A stretch of 64,000 nucleotides of DNA from Acanthosoma haemorrhoidale (GCA_930367205.1 OV884011.1:46141754-46205753); one strand, 5' to 3'; numbered from the stretch's first letter, positions 12,737 through 25,060 are shown. Numbers and translations: made by a program. The notes: generated by a model from the letters alone, not told the origin.

Positions 12737-13330
12737 GTAGGTCTACTCCCACTAAGTCTGCGACCCACTCAGTCTCTCCGCCTTGACTCAGGCGCTTTAC
12801 GCCCGGGCCACCAAGCCCGGGAACTCAGTCCGCTACTCTTTCTCAGTCTCCTCATTTCCACAGCCGCTATCACTCGGTCGCTTTACGCCAGGGCCCCGGG
12901 GCCTTGGAAGTAAGTCCACTCAGTCTTCTACTAGTCTACTCTCTCTGCAGCACCTATGAGCCTGTCACCCTGTCACTCAGCCTTCTAGCAAACCCTCTGA
13001 CGACTTGTATCTATTACGCTGCCGGTCTCCCACCCGAACTCTGAAAACTGGTCTTATTCTTTATGAAACCTCTGTACCTCTTCTCCTGAACACAGTGTAT
13101 TGTCGGGACACATACCTATCATAAATGGAGTCAGATATTAAACGCACACATGGAACAATGGTCCATGTTATAAACTACAACAATCCGCACTTGTCACCAG
13201 GGCTAGAGTGATTAGGCACTCCCCTAGTGGCAGCCCGACAGCAAGTTTAACCGTTTGCCTGCTGATACGTTAGATTAAGGCGTGAGGACGCTTCAAAGTT
13301 AAGTAATCACCACGTTATTGTGAACGCAGC
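12737..13330. other. GC-rich CT-biased block, possible LTR remnant
   Basis: Directly after the LINE tail there is a CT-rich segment with an internal near-duplicate: a word like CGCTTTACGCC followed by a GC-clamp recurs about 90 bp apart (about 12790 and 12880). No frame or inverted repeat defines it. It could be an old LTR or an untranslated part of an unknown element. Confidence 0.25.
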
Positions 13331-14180
13331 ACTCTTTTGATAATATTAATTACATAAAACCACAATTTTAAAATCAAAGACATAGTATAATAGGAAATAA
13401 AAAAAAATATCTATATAAATAAGTTAAAATAAATAGACGTATAGATAATTTATTGTATTGAATAAATAAAATTAATGAACATAAACGCATATACGAAAGT
13501 ATATAGATTTGATAAAGATAGACTCCGCTAGAACCATCAGTTTTTCTTGTCAAATACTAACTTCATCGAACAAATTTCTAGTACCGACCAATTATAGTCC
13601 GTAAAACTAAGGTTGAATTTAGGATACTGATTACCTGTAGGTGTAGGCAACTTTTTTCTAATTAAAGTTAAATACTACACCAAACGAATTTTTTTTTTAC
13701 TATCAAAAATCATAATCCAGTCCAGTCATGATTTTCTAGAAATTACGCATGATTTATAAATTAACTTTATCGGCTATTACTACCTACTTTTGTAAATAAA
13801 TTATATTAGAACCTTTTTTTTTAAAATTGTCTCCCAGAATCACCGTAATTTTGGAACGATATTATGATATGATATTATGACACACAAATTAATGAAACCT
13901 GGGTTGTACTTCAAAGAGGAAGTAAAGCTTATCAGTAGTTTCAAAGAAGATACGACCCTGGTAAGGCCAGGTTGCCTAATATGCAAGGGTGCATATTCTC
14001 ATTCCGAATATGCATGATTGGTGCTCTCAAATCTAACGGTTAGGTCGATGACGGATCCATGTCTCTACCATGTTAACCTCTTAGTGGCATAGCTCTTCTC
14101 TATCAAAAGATCTATGATGGTATTTTTGACACGATAGTTGCTATGAGATTATGAGGACAATGACAAAGCACTTCTTCCTT
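13331..14180. other. AT-rich non-coding stretch
   Basis: Low-complexity AT-rich DNA with T and A tracts. I see no gene or defined element. Confidence 0.55.
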
Positions 14181-14520
14181 AATTTAATAAGCACTACTCC
14201 GAATTGAGACGGCTGTAACCTTCTGCCCACCAAATGCTTCTTTGAACCCGCTTCTTGAGTACTATCATGGCTAAAAAGCATCTTTACCTTCACAACCTCC
14301 TCCGATTGAACTCAGCTATGAAATATCTTAATCCTAGGTTCCGCCTATCCGACCTTCATTTCATATCCCAAAAATGTTATTTTACTACACGTGCCACAAA
14401 CTTTCCATATCAGCTCTTTTAATCTTAAAACCTAGACATTAACAATAACTTCTCACCCTCTAATCTAACAATTCATACTTCGTTATTATTTTTTTTTTTA
14501 TATTAGAGCAACTTTATAAT
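14181..14520 (+). repeat. Diverged dispersed repeat (copy 1)
   Basis: Shares a clear but diverged alignment with 34520-34880 in the same orientation: a segment with CATC(C)TTACCTT(C/T)ACAACCT near the middle, then TCCAATCTAACGATTCA-like sequence followed by a T-rich end. The ends are not defined and no coding sequence was recognised. Confidence 0.45.
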
Positions 14521-14534
14521 GATAAAATTAGAAT

Positions 14535-15275
14535 CTCCTTGATTGGGCTATAAGTAATTGCGATAAATGATTTCATTCATTCCAATTTACAATTTTCATT
14601 TACTCGCTCATTCAGACTATATATGCAAACAGCACAGAGGCCCCCAAGTCCACATGGTTGTCACCTCCCTCGCGTGCGAAGGAGGAAGCGGAGTCTTGAG
14701 AAGTCCCCCACGCCCCTTCATCAGCTGGATAAGAGCCAGCGGAGGCTGACCAAGAGCGCGAGAGCCACAGACGCTCAGGACATGATTGGAGAAACTGGCC
14801 ATTGCCAGGACTCCCACTGTCACGTATTTATAGCAGATCACGAGGACACTGCCGTTTTAGTCTCCGAGGAGGATTATAGGGATGAGTGGTGCAGTGAAAT
14901 GACTGTGCAGGGTGGTTGGATAGGTTACTATGGAATTTTATGAACTTGGAAGGGATGAGTTCAAGAATGTAGGGTATATTCAGATCATTAAGAAGGGTTT
15001 TGTAGCTGACGTTATAAGGGCATTTACTATTGTTCTCAAGACTTTTGATTGAAAGGATTGGATGCGCTTGATGTTCGACTTTTTTGCTGTCCAGATTGGC
15101 TTAGGTATAACTTTGTAGATAAGTAGTTTATTTTCTATTGAGAGATGGGATGTCCTTCGAAGTAGTCTGTACAGTTGTCCAAAGAGTCTGTTTAGTTCTT
15201 GTCTTTTTAGCCTCATGTGTGGGTTTCATGTCAGTCTTTTGTCGAGATGGAAGCCTAAATACCGTACTGTCTCAG
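14535..15275 (-). mobile_element. 5'-truncated Jockey LINE copy (family C)
   Basis: The minus strand keeps the ORF2 C-terminus. From about 15265 it reads TVRYLGFHLDKRLT, a stop, then an open stretch (15216-14980) with MRLKRQELNRLFGQLYRLL and KVLRTIVNALI, typical of the post-reverse-transcriptase part of Jockey ORF2. The 3' UTR follows to about 14535 and matches the copies at 7555 and 63765. The copy is 5'-truncated at about 15275 and carries stops and frameshifts. Confidence 0.8.
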
Positions 15276-17969
15276 ACACAGTTCGTTAATATTATTAGTT
15301 TAATTGCATTCATTCAATTTAATCCCAGCAACACTTCGCGTTATATTTTCCGTTTGTAATAACTCCAACATTTTCCTTAAGCTCCTAGTTACAATTGTTA
15401 GTGAGTTAGTTAGGCTTTCCTCTCTCATTTATCATCATCATTTATGTTTTTTTGATGCAATATTGGGTGTGCTATTGTTTCACGGAAAGGCCCATTATTA
15501 TTTAAAGCTAATAATATGTACCACATGCAGTTTAATTTGTGTAGCATTAATCTATTATTTTATCAATACCAGCAATTCCATTTCGGCGTGAGGGTGTATA
15601 ATTTTATGAGAAATTCTGTCTAAGCTGTTTACTAAGAAGATGAATTTCTTGTAGTTTCGCCACATGCATTTAGCATACGCAACAGACTTAGCATGACAGC
15701 TCCGGACCACCCATCGGCCTGCGTGCGGCGTCTCTGCCAATTAATATATGGCGTGTTGGCGGAGAAGTTTCTGCTAACTGTATGTGTTTAACGGCGGCCC
15801 GTTCAAGGAGCCGTTTGGAAACGACGGCCGATCAAAGGCCGGCTCAAGTGTCGTATCTACTTCATATCAACGACTCCTTGTCATTCGCAAATACTGACAT
15901 TACACACCTCGAGTATTGAGTCGTAACTCTGGCAGGAAATTATTTTCAGCAGCTGGATCAAGTGGTTGAAAAATGGATGAAGAGTCAAATTTTGACGTCT
16001 CCACATCCCGTTCAAGGATAAAATTCATATATGCAAAATTGATGTCCTAGACTAGCTGTGTTCATCTCCTACTTTGTCAAATGCCTTCCTATATGTATTT
16101 CTCTGATTGCTTCCGTATTCGATTCCTTACTATTAGGATGCCTCATAGATCTATGACTTGATACATTTCATTGTTAATTCTATATATTTTTTTTTTAAAT
16201 AACTCTCCTTGCTCTGTAAGTATTGACTTGAGGATCATGTCTTATCACACGAAGGGTATTTTTTTTACCTTTGCTTACTTGCCTTTAAATGATTTCAGAC
16301 TGTCTGCAAACTGCTCCTTGTTCTAAAGTAACTTCCTGTATTTTTAGTAACCTTTCTTTTATCTCTTCTTTTGTTATTATTTTACTTTTCTGTACGACTG
16401 GTTTAGGGTTAGGGAGTGACACCTGTAATCCTGAATCTTCAAACATTGTGCAGCTGTAGTACCTGTTTTTGACGCACTAAAAAATACTTGATTTTTGGCA
16501 AATATACATATAAATTCGCAATAAAATCAACGAAGCTTGGTTTGTAAAAAGGCAGCACAGAAGGAAGCTGACTCCCGTTAATTAATTAGCCAAGGCTAGG
16601 GAATACGTAGGTCATTAAGAATACGCCTAAAGACGAGTTATCTCAAGGCCAAAAACAACGATCTTGCCGATATATAGACATTCGTTACATAGTTCCATAA
16701 ACAAAATAATATATATAATCATCAGCCCTATACTTCTGAGTTTGTCGATTGACGAGTCTTGCAGGACTTGCCAGCCAGAAGCGGCAGTCTTTTTCCTGCC
16801 AACGCCAACCCTTTTAGATGCCTCCCTCAAGCATTCAAGAATAGACTATTAAAATTCAGTGTATTATTGAATAGAATCAATTACTAATTAGTTATTGCAT
16901 TCATTTCTTTTTTTTCACAACAAATTGGTTCTTCAAACTAATAATTTACTTTATTCAATCACATTTATGGCTTGTTATTCAATATCCCTTCAGATATGAT
17001 AAGTACAAGAATTTATAATATTGATGCATGTACGCTACACTGCTTTTGCCTTCCGAATAAGGACTTTATGTATTAATTAATCCAAGTTTGCTACAATATA
17101 CATATATATATATGTGCCTGAGAAATAGATATACAACCTTCTGTTTCAAAAAAAAATAGTTAAAAAGCAGAGGTTTGTTGAAGAGGTTAGAGTAGATGTT
17201 TCATGGTTCAGGATTCAGATCAATGAATTCATTCCATTACCAAGAATAGAAGTGGGTGGTTCCCGAAAAGATTAAAGGAGTAAATAATTAACGAGTAAAT
17301 AACCGGTTAAAAAATTAAGCAAGCAAATTGAATATAAATACATCAGAATATCATGAATACAAAGACAAAAGGATCCTTTGACCCTCCGCAGAGGCATGGG
17401 ATGTACAACCCACCTGCTGTTACAAACGGACGACTTCATATTTAAGTTGGCCTAACCGCTCCTACATACCTCTCACTTAGCATACGAATCGCGGCTGTAT
17501 AAAAGTAAGAATTCGGTCCGAGGTGATGTGGCCAGCACGTGGGAAGTATTAAGTTATGATAAAATAAAAGCTTAGATCGGTCCGGATAACCTGTTGGAAT
17601 TTATATGTTCTCTTCCGAGCTCGGACCCCCACAGCTTTGGCCCATCACAGTTTAATAACTTGCCTCCAATGGATTGAGTTACAAACGTTTAAATATGTAC
17701 TCTTATTGGTCGACATCGGCTTGAACAATCCATGCATAATTAGGCACTCTTTCTTGCAGGAAGAATTTCAAAACACGAATGTATTATGGAGACGAGACAA
17801 GCTATTAAGAATTTGCTTTAGGATTGTTCCGGTGGTTATAAAATTTTAAGAATCTAAAGAAACGAACAAACATTTTATCAACAATTCAAATTCAAACGAA
17901 TAAAAATAATCTTCTCCTTTGATGTTAAAATAAAATCAATTTAAAAATCTTTTTTTGTTACATTTAATA
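15276..17969. other. Non-coding stretch
   Basis: No supportable gene. Frames at 15304-15740 and 16627-16852 lack family resemblance or splice sites. A GC-richer island lies at 15690-15860. A TA-rich microsatellite-like tract lies near 17097-17112. Confidence 0.5.
15690..15860. promoter_or_regulatory. Candidate conserved non-coding element
   Basis: A CpG-containing, GC-richer island between AT-rich flanks, with an AATTAATA homeodomain-like word and repeated CGGCC words. It has no open frame or element similarity. The function is a guess from composition. Confidence 0.2.
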
Positions 17970-18817
17970 CAGAGGGGTCCAAACAAATGTATCCACTGTT
18001 TAAAAGTCCATAACTTGCAAACTAATAGACGGAGTTGTCTCATTGTTGGTAGTGTAATATTTTGTAGTTCCGGCAATCGCCATACAATCGTGTTGTATTG
18101 CGTTGTTTTGTTTTGTCAGATGACAAAAGTCGCCAGATAGTTAGTGTTTTATTGTTAGTTGTACCTTGTTACTCGAGTAAACATGGCTGGCGTAAGGCTT
18201 ACATTTGATGAAAGGAAGTCTGTTACGAAAGCATTAATGTGGTTCAACGGCAATGGCGAAATGTGTATCAAACATAGCCACCGACACGTTACCGGTGAGG
18301 TGTACCTTCAGAAGCTTCAAACATCCATTTTACCTGCCATCCAAGACTTGTATGGAAACGGAACATTTTTCTTTCAACAAGATGGTGCCCCAGCCCACTA
18401 CCACAATCGTGTTAGGGCTTATCTCGGTGAAAATCTACCAGGAAGATGGATGTGCCATAGAGGTGCTGTAGAGTATCCACCACGTTCCCCAGACTTAACT
18501 CCTCTGGACTTTTACCTGTGGGGAACACTAAAGGACGTCGTTTATCGACAAAAGCCACGCACATTAGATGAACTTCGAGAATCCATCGTACATTCATGTG
18601 CAAATATCCAACTGAACACGTTGCAGACAGTAGTTCGTGCTGTAGTTCGGCGGCATCGTTTGTGTGTGGATGTTAATGGTGACCATTTTTAACACCTAAA
18701 GTGATATCTTTAAGTTGGGCTTTAAGCTACACTTTCACCAAAAATGAGACAACTCCGTCAATTAGTTTGCAAGTTATGGACTGTTAACCAGTGGATACAT
18801 TTTTTTGGACCCCTCCG
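17970..18817 (+). mobile_element. Internally deleted mariner/Tc1 transposon, 848 bp
   Basis: The ends form terminal inverted repeats of 80 bp (17970-18049 and 18738-18817) with about six mismatches, beginning CRGAGGGGTCC, and each end is bordered by TA (17968-17969 and 18818-18819), the duplication typical of this superfamily. Inside is a single transposase-derived frame that has lost its DNA-binding part and first catalytic block, so the copy is well under the usual 1.3-2 kb. Intact long ends mean it could still be moved by a transposase supplied by a complete relative. Confidence 0.9.
18183..18692 (+). CDS. Truncated mariner/Tc1 transposase (169 aa)
   Basis: The frame starts at the ATG at 18183 with MAGVRLTFDERKSV, the usual start of this transposase group, but after about 15 residues it jumps by internal deletion into the catalytic core at VTGEVYLQKLQTS. 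The second catalytic Asp is seen in QQDGAPAH and the third in PPRSPDLTPLDFYLWG; the first is missing with the deleted region, as are the helix-turn-helix domains. Though uninterrupted, it cannot encode an active DDE/D enzyme. It may persist because the deletion happened to keep the frame. Any expression would give at most a catalytically dead fragment; a repressor role is possible but unsupported. Confidence 0.8.
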   Translation: MAGVRLTFDERKSVTKALMWFNGNGEMCIKHSHRHVTGEVYLQKLQTSILPAIQDLYGNGTFFFQQDGAPAHYHNRVRAYLGENLPGRWMCHRGAVEYPPRSPDLTPLDFYLWGTLKDVVYRQKPRTLDELRESIVHSCANIQLNTLQTVVRAVVRRHRLCVDVNGDHF

Positions 18818-19034
18818 TATACTACACAAAGCTATAATGCCTAAAAAAATCTTCTTTGTTGAGAGCTTTCATATGTACAAACATGCAATAAGTGTACCAA
18901 ATCAGCTTAATCTCTGCTTTTACAGAGTTCAATTATTTGGTATTTTAAAATAACATAGCATAAGTGAATTCGTATTCTTATTTAAATCGTTCACATCATA
19001 ATGACTTTTTCTAACCAGACAAATTCAAGATCAC

Positions 19035-19215
19035 CTACATCTACAATCCTCCTCGGAGATCGAAGCGGAAGTGGCCCCTAGCAAGGGGCATTATTTTGTA
19101 TTTACTTTGCAGCACTTCGTATGAGTTTTTAGTCAGTTCTGTAGTGGCCAGTTAAACTCAAGGCCTGAGCGTCTACGGCTCTCACTCTCTTCCAGCCTCC
19201 AATGCTCGTGCGTAG
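19035..19215 (+). mobile_element. Short Jockey 3' UTR remnant (family C)
   Basis: Matches the 3' part of the copy at 50366-51355 around about 50985-51120: shared words include ACAATCCTCCTC, GAAGCGGAAGTGGCC-like sequence and CCTGAGCGTCT, in the same order. An unrelated or highly diverged middle of about 60 bp separates the two matching blocks. It is non-coding. Confidence 0.55.
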
Positions 19216-21870
19216 CAGTATATTCCACTATACTCCTGGACACAGAGGAGGATACCCCCTCCTTGTTTTTTCCTATATCGTGGGGAGGTAACAATTCTGA
19301 AAGTGATTGCCCCTTCTCTCTCTTGCGGTTTTTGTTTTCATTAGGAGGACCATAATTGCACTGAGTGGTTGTTTGTGCCCGTCAGAATTTTTAATTTCTA
19401 CGACTTTTTGTAAATACGATGTGGTTTATGTCGTCTTTTTAACAGCAAGTTGGGGCCAAAATCAATGTACCGTGACGTAGCAGAATTATTCTCTGGGGGT
19501 GCGTTGTCACAAACCGTCATTGATTCCATACGATCTGCTAATCGGTCAATATTTTCATTAAAAACCCACAAATAATTTATATTATACTTAGAAAACGCTT
19601 TTTTTCTCATGTATAAGAATTACATTCGAATCGAATTTACCTTACAATGAGTTTGAACGATACAGCTGAAATTTCTTGAAAGTTGTTACCATGCTCCGGA
19701 TGAATACATATGATATAAATGTATTTATTTCGATTCGAAAAGTAAATAAATATTTATGCATGAAAAAAAAAAAGCCGGACATGGAAACGCGTAGGTTTCG
19801 CATTCCCTTATATTCAAATCCTGTGGATATGTGCTGTTGTAGGTAAGAAAAGGCTAGATAAAAAACTCTCCCCCGTCGGCTCTGAGGTTTTACATTTGAT
19901 TATATTTGAGGGTGGGTAAGTATTATATTTGAATTTTAAATCGGGCTGCCTCCTTGGCCCCTGCAGGGACGGTACTGCACGCCGATTGACCGCTCTCTGA
20001 GGTTTAGTGTTACTGTCCCTCCCACGCTTGCACATCCTGCCTGATTTATCGCCAAATTTAAACGAGCCAGGCTCAATTTCTCCGGCCACAATTCAAAAGT
20101 TCCAATGCGCTTCATTTGAATTCAGAGCTGTAACGTGTACAGGCCTGCGCAAAAACAACTTACATCATGCCCGGGTTTATTTTTTATTTTTTTTCCTCCA
20201 GCCCTAAGCGACTTGATCTGTTTGCACAGTGATCGGTTTGTTGACTGCCATAGCTGTTAACTGTACAAGGATCTTTGGTAGATGTAAGTAGATCTCTTTA
20301 CATCCGTACCTAACACAATCCATTAGTATTTACGAGTATTTTCATTACATTACTCCTAATAAACATGTTTACACATGCTGACATATACAATAAGAGAATG
20401 CAATCCAATAAATTAGCTCCTAACGTTTCTTCCGTATACGTCATTTGTGCTAATGTTATTTCTCCTTCCTTGTCTCTTCAGTTTCTGCAACATGTTTGAT
20501 CTTCATTATTTTTACATTAATTTTTCCATATATGTTTAATAATTTTTTATGTTGTGGATCAACTTACGAAATTATATTATTACACTTAGTAATATTAAAC
20601 CTACTATGAATTGAACTTAATCTTAGACACTGATCTAATACACAGTGAGTTTTTAGGGCGTGTTTATTTCACATGTTAATGTGGTGCCACAGATTTTATA
20701 TATTTATAGCTCGAGTCGATTTAACTATTGAATGGAAGAAAAGTTTGATTTTTATCCAGTCGTAATATTATCCAGGTCTGGGCATAATCAGCATATTTTT
20801 CAATTTCTTCATTAGGTGCTTCAACGACGTTATTTCAATAATATTTGTATTATTTATACCGTATTTCAGCTCTTCCACAGCAATAATCATTTATAACAAG
20901 GTTATAGGACCGTTTAAAGAACCCATTTCTAAAGCGAGCTTCTCATCATCATTTTTTTTCAAATGATATTTCTAACATATCCATAGAGACTGTAATAGTT
21001 TTAAAAATGAAAAATTATTGGTGATGTCAATTGTTCCACTCTATGAATAATGAAGTCAATTTTAGGGCATGTAGCTTATTCTTATTTCGCATTGTATTTA
21101 TATGTTTATCTTTTAATTCATTTTGATAAAATACTTGTAATTTTTACTGTCAGCGGAATAGGTGTATTAGTCAGTTTATCTATAAGCAAATACCCTTCCA
21201 TTTCTCATTGTTATCATTACATACGTACGTCACAGCTTTCAAGACAGCTGCTCACCCTGATGGTTTGAGCACTGTGTTACTGACCTGTAAGCCTTAATCC
21301 AACGCCTGTCATCTCTATAAAAAAACTGCTCACACAATGCAATCCTCCGTCCTGCTTCCTTCATTGTATTTGTTTAAAAAATTTCTGTATTGTTGGTCAC
21401 ATAGCTAGCCAGACTTGGTCCGATACCTGTAGACCCTACATTTGGGCTTTCTAATATGTCTACACTAATATGTTAGTTTTGTTGCTTTGATTTTTGAGTG
21501 ATTTTGCATAAAAAAACACACACAAGGTTAGGTCACAATTGGCAAGCTTGCCCCTTTGTTTATTATTGGCAATACGTCAGTATTCCTCATCCCAATTCAG
21601 CTCTTCACGAATTTTTATAAAAAAAAAAAAAAAAAAAATCATTAACAATACGATTGTCTTGGTTGTTGATATGTCTGTTTCAGTTTTCTATCAATAGTAT
21701 CTGCCAGATATTTGAACTGTCCTAAATTTGTATTATGCAAATGAACTATAAGAACACACAGTAGACACTAGGTAGGGAATAGATGCAAATGTAAAATATT
21801 GCCTGTTATTACAAAGCAGGAACATTTTAATTAAGTGCCTTGTAGCAGGTGGTTTACAGCAGGCTGGAAA
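19216..21870. other. Non-coding stretch
   Basis: AT-rich DNA with no supportable gene. A 21-base A run lies near 21618. The GC-richer patch at 19960-20060 has no open frame that looks real. Confidence 0.5.
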
Positions 21871-21879
21871 CATATAATA

Positions 21880-22489
21880 AAGTCCGACTAACAAGGGGTG
21901 CGTGTGGCAGAGCTATGGACCACCTCAGCAGCCCCTAGCTGACCACATCATATCTCTTTCACAATTATCTCAGCAATTAGACGGTACCGAACCCGGCTTG
22001 GATTTATCGCCTGCTCCCGCATGTCCGACACCTCTCCCCGTAAAGCACACTGGGATACAATTAGACGTTGAAATCCGATCTTTGACTCCTTAGGGTGAGC
22101 TATAATTCTTTCACTTAATAACTTAAAAACAAGACCTTATAGTTCTGTTCATTAAAATTAAAATAAATGAAGTACTTAAAAAATAAAGAAAGAATACAAA
22201 CGGGACTCAGTTTCTTAAATGAGACCAAGCTACCCCATATTTTCCCCCATATATATAGTTAAGTGACCTCAGGTAATCCTAACCGTATTAACCCATAACA
22301 ACATTCCTCTCCTATATATACTCTTTCGGCGTGTGACCAAGAGCATATTCATAGTGTACGTTCTGTTTGTATTTAGTTGGTAGTAATTATTAAGAATCGT
22401 CCAGTATTATTGTAACCTTTGTGTCGACTTATCAATAAAGTGTTTTTAAAAAGAGATATTCGGTTGAGAGTTATTTAACTATATATATG
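21880..22489 (+). mobile_element. Possible LTR-retrotransposon 3' remnant
   Basis: A 63-codon Gln/Pro-rich frame (21902-22093) is followed by a segment with a TATATATA box (about 22313), an AATAAAG signal (about 22434) and a 15-bp inverted repeat CATATATATAGTTAA bracketing 22248-22489. The arrangement resembles a promoter plus poly-A region of an LTR or a short inverted-repeat element. No polymerase motifs are present, and the inverted ends are AT-rich, so this is weak. Confidence 0.25.
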
Positions 22490-22983
22490 TATTGGTAATA
22501 CTTTTTGATTTACTAAAATTATGACCATACTTATCATCGGTTAAGAACAAGATTTTTTAAAAACGTACTCTGAAAAAAAAACCAAAAACCTGCCTGTTGT
22601 TTTCTACCTTAAATACTTATTATCATTTGCTAAACCACCATGGTTTCCTTGGACTGCAAATCGCCTCTTTAGCTATAAATTAAAATATTAGTAACTAAAT
22701 AAAATATTTACATAGAATAATAAATAAATGAAAATAGGCTCGGGATGTAATAAAAGCCGATTTCAAGACATTATTTGGAGTAAGATTTTTTTTAATTTAC
22801 TAGTAGACTTGTTTCAAGAAAGGGAATTTGGATCTGACGTCAAGTATAATGTCGACGATATGAATGGTCATTGAAATGATGGTTTATTTGGTGTTTTGAA
22901 CTTTTCTCCAAATGCGAAAAAAATATGTTTTTGGCATTGAAAAAGTTACCGTAAACTGGTTGAGCCGAAGATCATCAGTATCA

Positions 22984-24050
22984 CTATTTTTCATTTCACT
23001 TATGAACGAAATTGTAATTTTCAGAATATCTATATAACCGGAATAAAGGACAGAAAAAGATTCTTACAGAACTCCGCGTTAGTAAATCAAATATTTAATA
23101 AATGATTGCAAAACACACCACACGACTTTTAGATCAAAAAAACTTTATTTTGCTAAACCACCTCTGTGTTGTTTACACACACTGATTAAGCCAAAATAAT
23201 CGCTATTTTTCATTTCACTTATGAACGAAATTGTAATTTTCAGAATATCTATATAACCGGAATAAAGGACAGAAAAAGATTCTTACAGAACTCCGCGTTA
23301 GTAAATCAAATATTTAATAAATGATTGCAAAACACACCACACGACTTTTAGATCAAAAAAACTTTATTTTGCTAAACCACCTCTGTGTTGTTTACACACA
23401 CTGATTAAGCCAAAATAATCGCTATTTTTCATTTCACTTATGAACGAAATTGTAATTTTCAGAATACATATAACCAAAATAAAGGACTGAGAAAGATTCT
23501 TACAGAATCCGCGTTAGTATCTCAAATATTTAATAAATGATTGCAAAACACACCACACGACTTTTAGATCAAAAAAACTTTATTTTGCTAAACCACCTCT
23601 GTGTTGTTTACACACACTGATTAAGCCAAAATAATCGCTATTTTTCATTTCACTTATGAACGAAATTGTAATTTTCAGAATACATATAACCAAAATAAAG
23701 GACTGAAAAAGATTCTTACAGAATCCGCGTTAGTATCTCAAATATTTAATAAATGATTGCAAAACACACCACACGACTTTTAGATCAAAAAAACTTTATT
23801 TTGCTAAACCACCTCTGTGTTGTTTACACACACTGATTAAGCCAAAATAATCGCTATTTTTCATTTCACTTATGAACGAAATTGTAATTTTCAGAATACA
23901 TATAACCAAAATAAAGGACTGAGAAAGATTCTTACAATAACTCCGCAGTAGTATCTTAAATATATAGTAAATTATTGGAAATAACACTACACGGCTTTTT
24001 GACGTAAAAAAAAAAAAACTAATTTTATTTGATTAACTATCCCCGCCACT
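22984..24050 (+). repeat. Tandem satellite, 216-219-bp unit, about 5 copies
   Basis: The word CTATTTTTCATTTCACTTATG recurs (within one base) at 22984, 23203, 23422, 23638 and 23854, giving periods of 219, 219, 216 and 216 bp. The first two units share one variant (with ATAACCGGAATAAAGG) and the next three share another (ATAACCAAAATAAAGG), so neighbours are more alike than distant units. The last unit decays after about 23940 and fades out by about 24050. The frame at 23796-23987 is only a reading of the repeat. Confidence 0.95.
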
Positions 24051-24278
24051 TAAAACCGCTTTTTTAGCTAATAGAAAACATGTAAATAGTATTAGACCTG
24101 GCTCGATGCTCAGTTTTTATTGCTATTTTTTTTTACCGTGGAATCTCTTAAATAATGTTTGATTTATTTAATGTGGTCTAAATGATTAGGAAAAATCAAC
24201 TGATCAGAACCATACATTTCGTTTTAACTAGAAATTAATCAGCATAAATTACCATAGTTCAAGGTATTGTTTGATATA

Positions 24279-24373
24279 CGAGGGTGGTCTGAAAAGTTTC
24301 CGACCTAACAAAGCTTTTATTTATTTTATTATCATCTTCTTGTTGAGGTTGGAAACTTTTCAGACCACCTGTG
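24279..24373. mobile_element. 95-bp palindromic MITE (copy 1)
   Basis: Nearly the whole element folds back: the left end CGAGGGTGGTCTGAAAAG is repeated inverted at the right end, with about 30-bp arms containing GTTTCCGACCT, around an AT-rich loop. It is flanked by TA (24277-24278 and 24374-24375). The size, TA flanks and ends fit a mariner/Tc1-derived MITE. A second copy in the opposite orientation lies at 58357-58467. Confidence 0.85.
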
Positions 24374-24559
24374 TACCTGTAAAATGTTGATGGTTAAATC
24401 TTTTTTACGTTCACTATTGTTGAGCATGTTGACATAGCAGTAGAAAGAGGCCCTCTCCCTCAAGAGAAGTTGATCCTTTCCCTTCGGGGTAGGTTCATTT
24501 AAATGTCTGCAAGCCAGGAGAAGAAAGAATTCACACGGAGCTGATTGTACGAATGTGGG

Positions 24560-24960
24560 TTACAGCTGTTTGAACACCATTACAAGGGAATTCTCTGTAA
24601 GAGCAGGCTTGGGAACAATTCAAATGAGCGTCCTAACATCGGCTTGGTTTATCTGGGCGACTTCAATTAGCACAAATAAACAGGGGGGCAGGTCGCCTGA
24701 ACTTTACCGCCCTGGCGCTACTTAAAGCTTTGCCTTGGATTAGCAGGTGCCTAAAGTGCTCCCGGGTATTTTAAGTGCGCTCGGAGGGGGAAAGGCACTT
24801 TAGGCGGCCAGGATCCCATTTGGGTAACACTCAGTTTCGCCGCCATACCCAGATGGAGGTGTCAGCTGCACTTTACCCGTGCACAGATAGCCACCTTCAA
24901 TTATTTTAAAGGCTAGGCGGGTTCATAGAACGGCCTACTGAGTTCACAGAGGTTTCAACC
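24560..24960. promoter_or_regulatory. Candidate conserved non-coding element
   Basis: An unusually GC-rich, non-repetitive block in AT-rich DNA with no convincing frame. It holds a forkhead-like AAATAAACA word, CAATTAG and GATTAG homeodomain-like words and several CpGs. A regulatory role is inferred from composition and motifs only. Confidence 0.25.
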
Positions 24961-25060
24961 GATACAAATAACAAACACGGTACATTTAGCATGTATAGTA
25001 AAGCGCGCTTGATACCGAGAACATCCTGTAATTGTAAACCAAAGCTGCCTGCCACACACA

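Noticed and set aside
23796..23987. 63-codon minus-strand frame
   Set aside because: It is a reading of the satellite repeat unit.
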